DNA from: Comamonadaceae bacterium
GTDB taxonomy: Bacteria; Pseudomonadota; Gammaproteobacteria; Burkholderiales; Burkholderiaceae_C
DNA: 5,323 nt
Assembly: GCA_947458345.1 (NCBI GenBank)
Contig: CANHBU010000166.1
Location: 1-5,323, forward strand
Direction of reading: 5' to 3'
Shown: positions 4,750 to 5,323 of the stretch, piece by piece
Layout: every line of letters begins with the position of its first letter
How positions within the stretch are numbered: the first letter of the stretch is position 1
The notes under the pieces: model-generated
Seen by the model: the letters and a program-made list of their open reading frames with translations, nothing else
The model's database searches: none
Told to the model about the DNA's origin: nothing
Program-made: the position numbers and the translations under genes

Positions 4750-5323
4750 TCAGCCCTTTCCGGGCCGCAGCAGCAGCATGACGATGAGAAGGGAGAAGGA
4801 GACGATCGGCGCCCATGAGGGTGAAGCCACCGCCATGGTGATGGCCTCGCTCACGCCAATGATGATGCCTGCCACCAGCGGCCCCAGCGGGCTGCCGAGC
4901 CCGCCGAGCATCACCGCAGCAAACACCACGCCCACCCAGGCAAAGATCTGCGAAGGCGCCAGCGTAAACGTCAGGGCCAAGCAAACGCCGGCAATGGCCG
5001 CCAGCGCCGCGCACACGCCCGCCAGAATCAGGGACAGGCCCTTTTGATTGATGCCAAAGGCCGCCGCAATGGGGCCGTCTTCGGCCATCGCCCGCAAGGC
5101 CTTGCCCAGGTCGGTGTAACGCATGGCCGCCCAGATGGCCACCGCAATGCCCACAGCCAGGCAGAAGGTAATGAGTTCAGGCACCGGCACGAACAGGCCG
5201 AAGACCTTGAACTTGAGGTCATTGTAGCCGGACTCCAGACGCCGAAAATCGACTGTCCAGATGCCCTGGATGATGGACTCGAGCACCACCGTCAAGCCGA
5301 AGGTGGCCAGCAAAGAATTGAAG
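4750..5323 (-). CDS. livH: LivH-like permease of the same ABC importer (5' end outside window)
   Basis: The C-terminal 190 residues are visible and continue past the right edge. LivH proteins are about 290 residues long, so about 100 N-terminal residues are missing. The protein is mostly hydrophobic spans. It has a LivH-type cytoplasmic loop TDLGKALRAMAEDGPIAAAFGI (visible residues 70-91), which contacts the ATPases, and the family segment FAAVMLGGLGSPLGPLVAG (134-152). It ends in LLLRPGKG, the shortened form of the usual L-x-R-P-x-G tail. It would pair with the LivM half of the fusion to form the inner-membrane channel. The TGA at 4750-4752 is 5 bases from the next ATG, so the two are clearly co-translated in one operon. 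A TTG at 5311-5313 is in frame but lies inside the conserved sequence and is not taken as the start. The missing periplasmic binding protein may lie upstream. Confidence 0.93.
   Translation of the reverse strand, partial: FNSLLATFGLTVVLESIIQGIWTVDFRRLESGYNDLKFKVFGLFVPVPELITFCLAVGIAVAIWAAMRYTDLGKALRAMAEDGPIAAAFGINQKGLSLILAGVCAALAAIAGVCLALTFTLAPSQIFAWVGVVFAAVMLGGLGSPLGPLVAGIIIGVSEAITMAVASPSWAPIVSFSLLIVMLLLRPGKG
4754..4758 (-). promoter_or_regulatory. Shine-Dalgarno site for the LivM-LivG fusion gene
   Basis: The minus strand reads GAAAGGG, then 9 bases, then the ATG. The purine run lies inside the last codons of the livH-like gene. The spacing is slightly long but acceptable. It fixes ATG 4742-4744 as the start and rules out the more upstream openings of the same frame, whose translation does not resemble LivM. 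Confidence 0.55.

Noticed and set aside
4745..5014. N-terminal extension of the LivM-LivG frame upstream of 4744
   Set aside because: The upstream translation is Arg/His/Gly-rich and unlike LivM, and overlaps the clear LivH-like coding region. ATG 4742-4744 has a Shine-Dalgarno sequence and begins the LivM-like sequence.
2957..5047. Plus-strand open frame of nearly 700 codons opposite the Liv genes
   Set aside because: It is codon-aligned with the antisense of the livMG gene. It stays open because TTA, CTA and TCA codons are absent from that GC-rich gene. Its translation is His/Gln/Arg-rich with no recognisable domain, while the minus strand encodes clear transporter motifs.

Overview
This window is a compact, GC-rich chromosomal segment (roughly 60-65 % G+C by eye). 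Rare codons such as TTA and CTA are nearly absent. The gene types and protein sequences fit a betaproteobacterium of the Burkholderiales, probably Comamonadaceae. That placement rests on the style of the proteins and the gene order, not on a marker gene. There are no RNA genes, insertion sequences, CRISPR arrays or phage genes, and no gap between genes exceeds about 65 bases.

Left part (1-1433): the 5' end of a minus-strand gene that resembles the N-terminus of a BioC-like SAM methyltransferase runs off the left edge. Divergent from it, on the plus strand, are a ComF-family phosphoribosyltransferase-like protein with four CxxC pairs (173-910) and the tRNA wobble 2'-O-methyltransferase TrmL (951-1433). 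The 40-base comF-trmL gap holds a perfect four-tract G-quadruplex motif and a GATAAT -10-like box placed so that a transcript would begin at or next to the trmL ATG.

Right part (1457-5323): everything is on the minus strand, convergent with trmL. Read in the direction of transcription (right to left) it gives LivH-like permease (5' end missing), a natural fusion of LivM-like permease and LivG-like ATPase, LivF-like ATPase, then a TauE/SafE (TSUP) family membrane carrier. The three Liv genes are tightly packed (5-base gap, then an 8-base overlap) and encode the membrane and ATPase parts of a HAAT-family ABC importer for branched-chain amino acids or another small organic solute. The periplasmic binding protein is not in view and may lie beyond the right edge. 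The TSUP gene follows livF after 65 bases. It may be co-transcribed, but it also has its own GATAATCG box close to its ATG.

Worth a second look: the G-quadruplex motif, the twin GATAATCG boxes that suggest leaderless or very short-leader transcripts, a perfect 10-bp inverted repeat whose arms contain the stop codons of both convergent genes, and the LivM-LivG fusion with a non-canonical ABC signature. I see no clear sign of a wholly new biological system. The genes are recognisable housekeeping and transport families.
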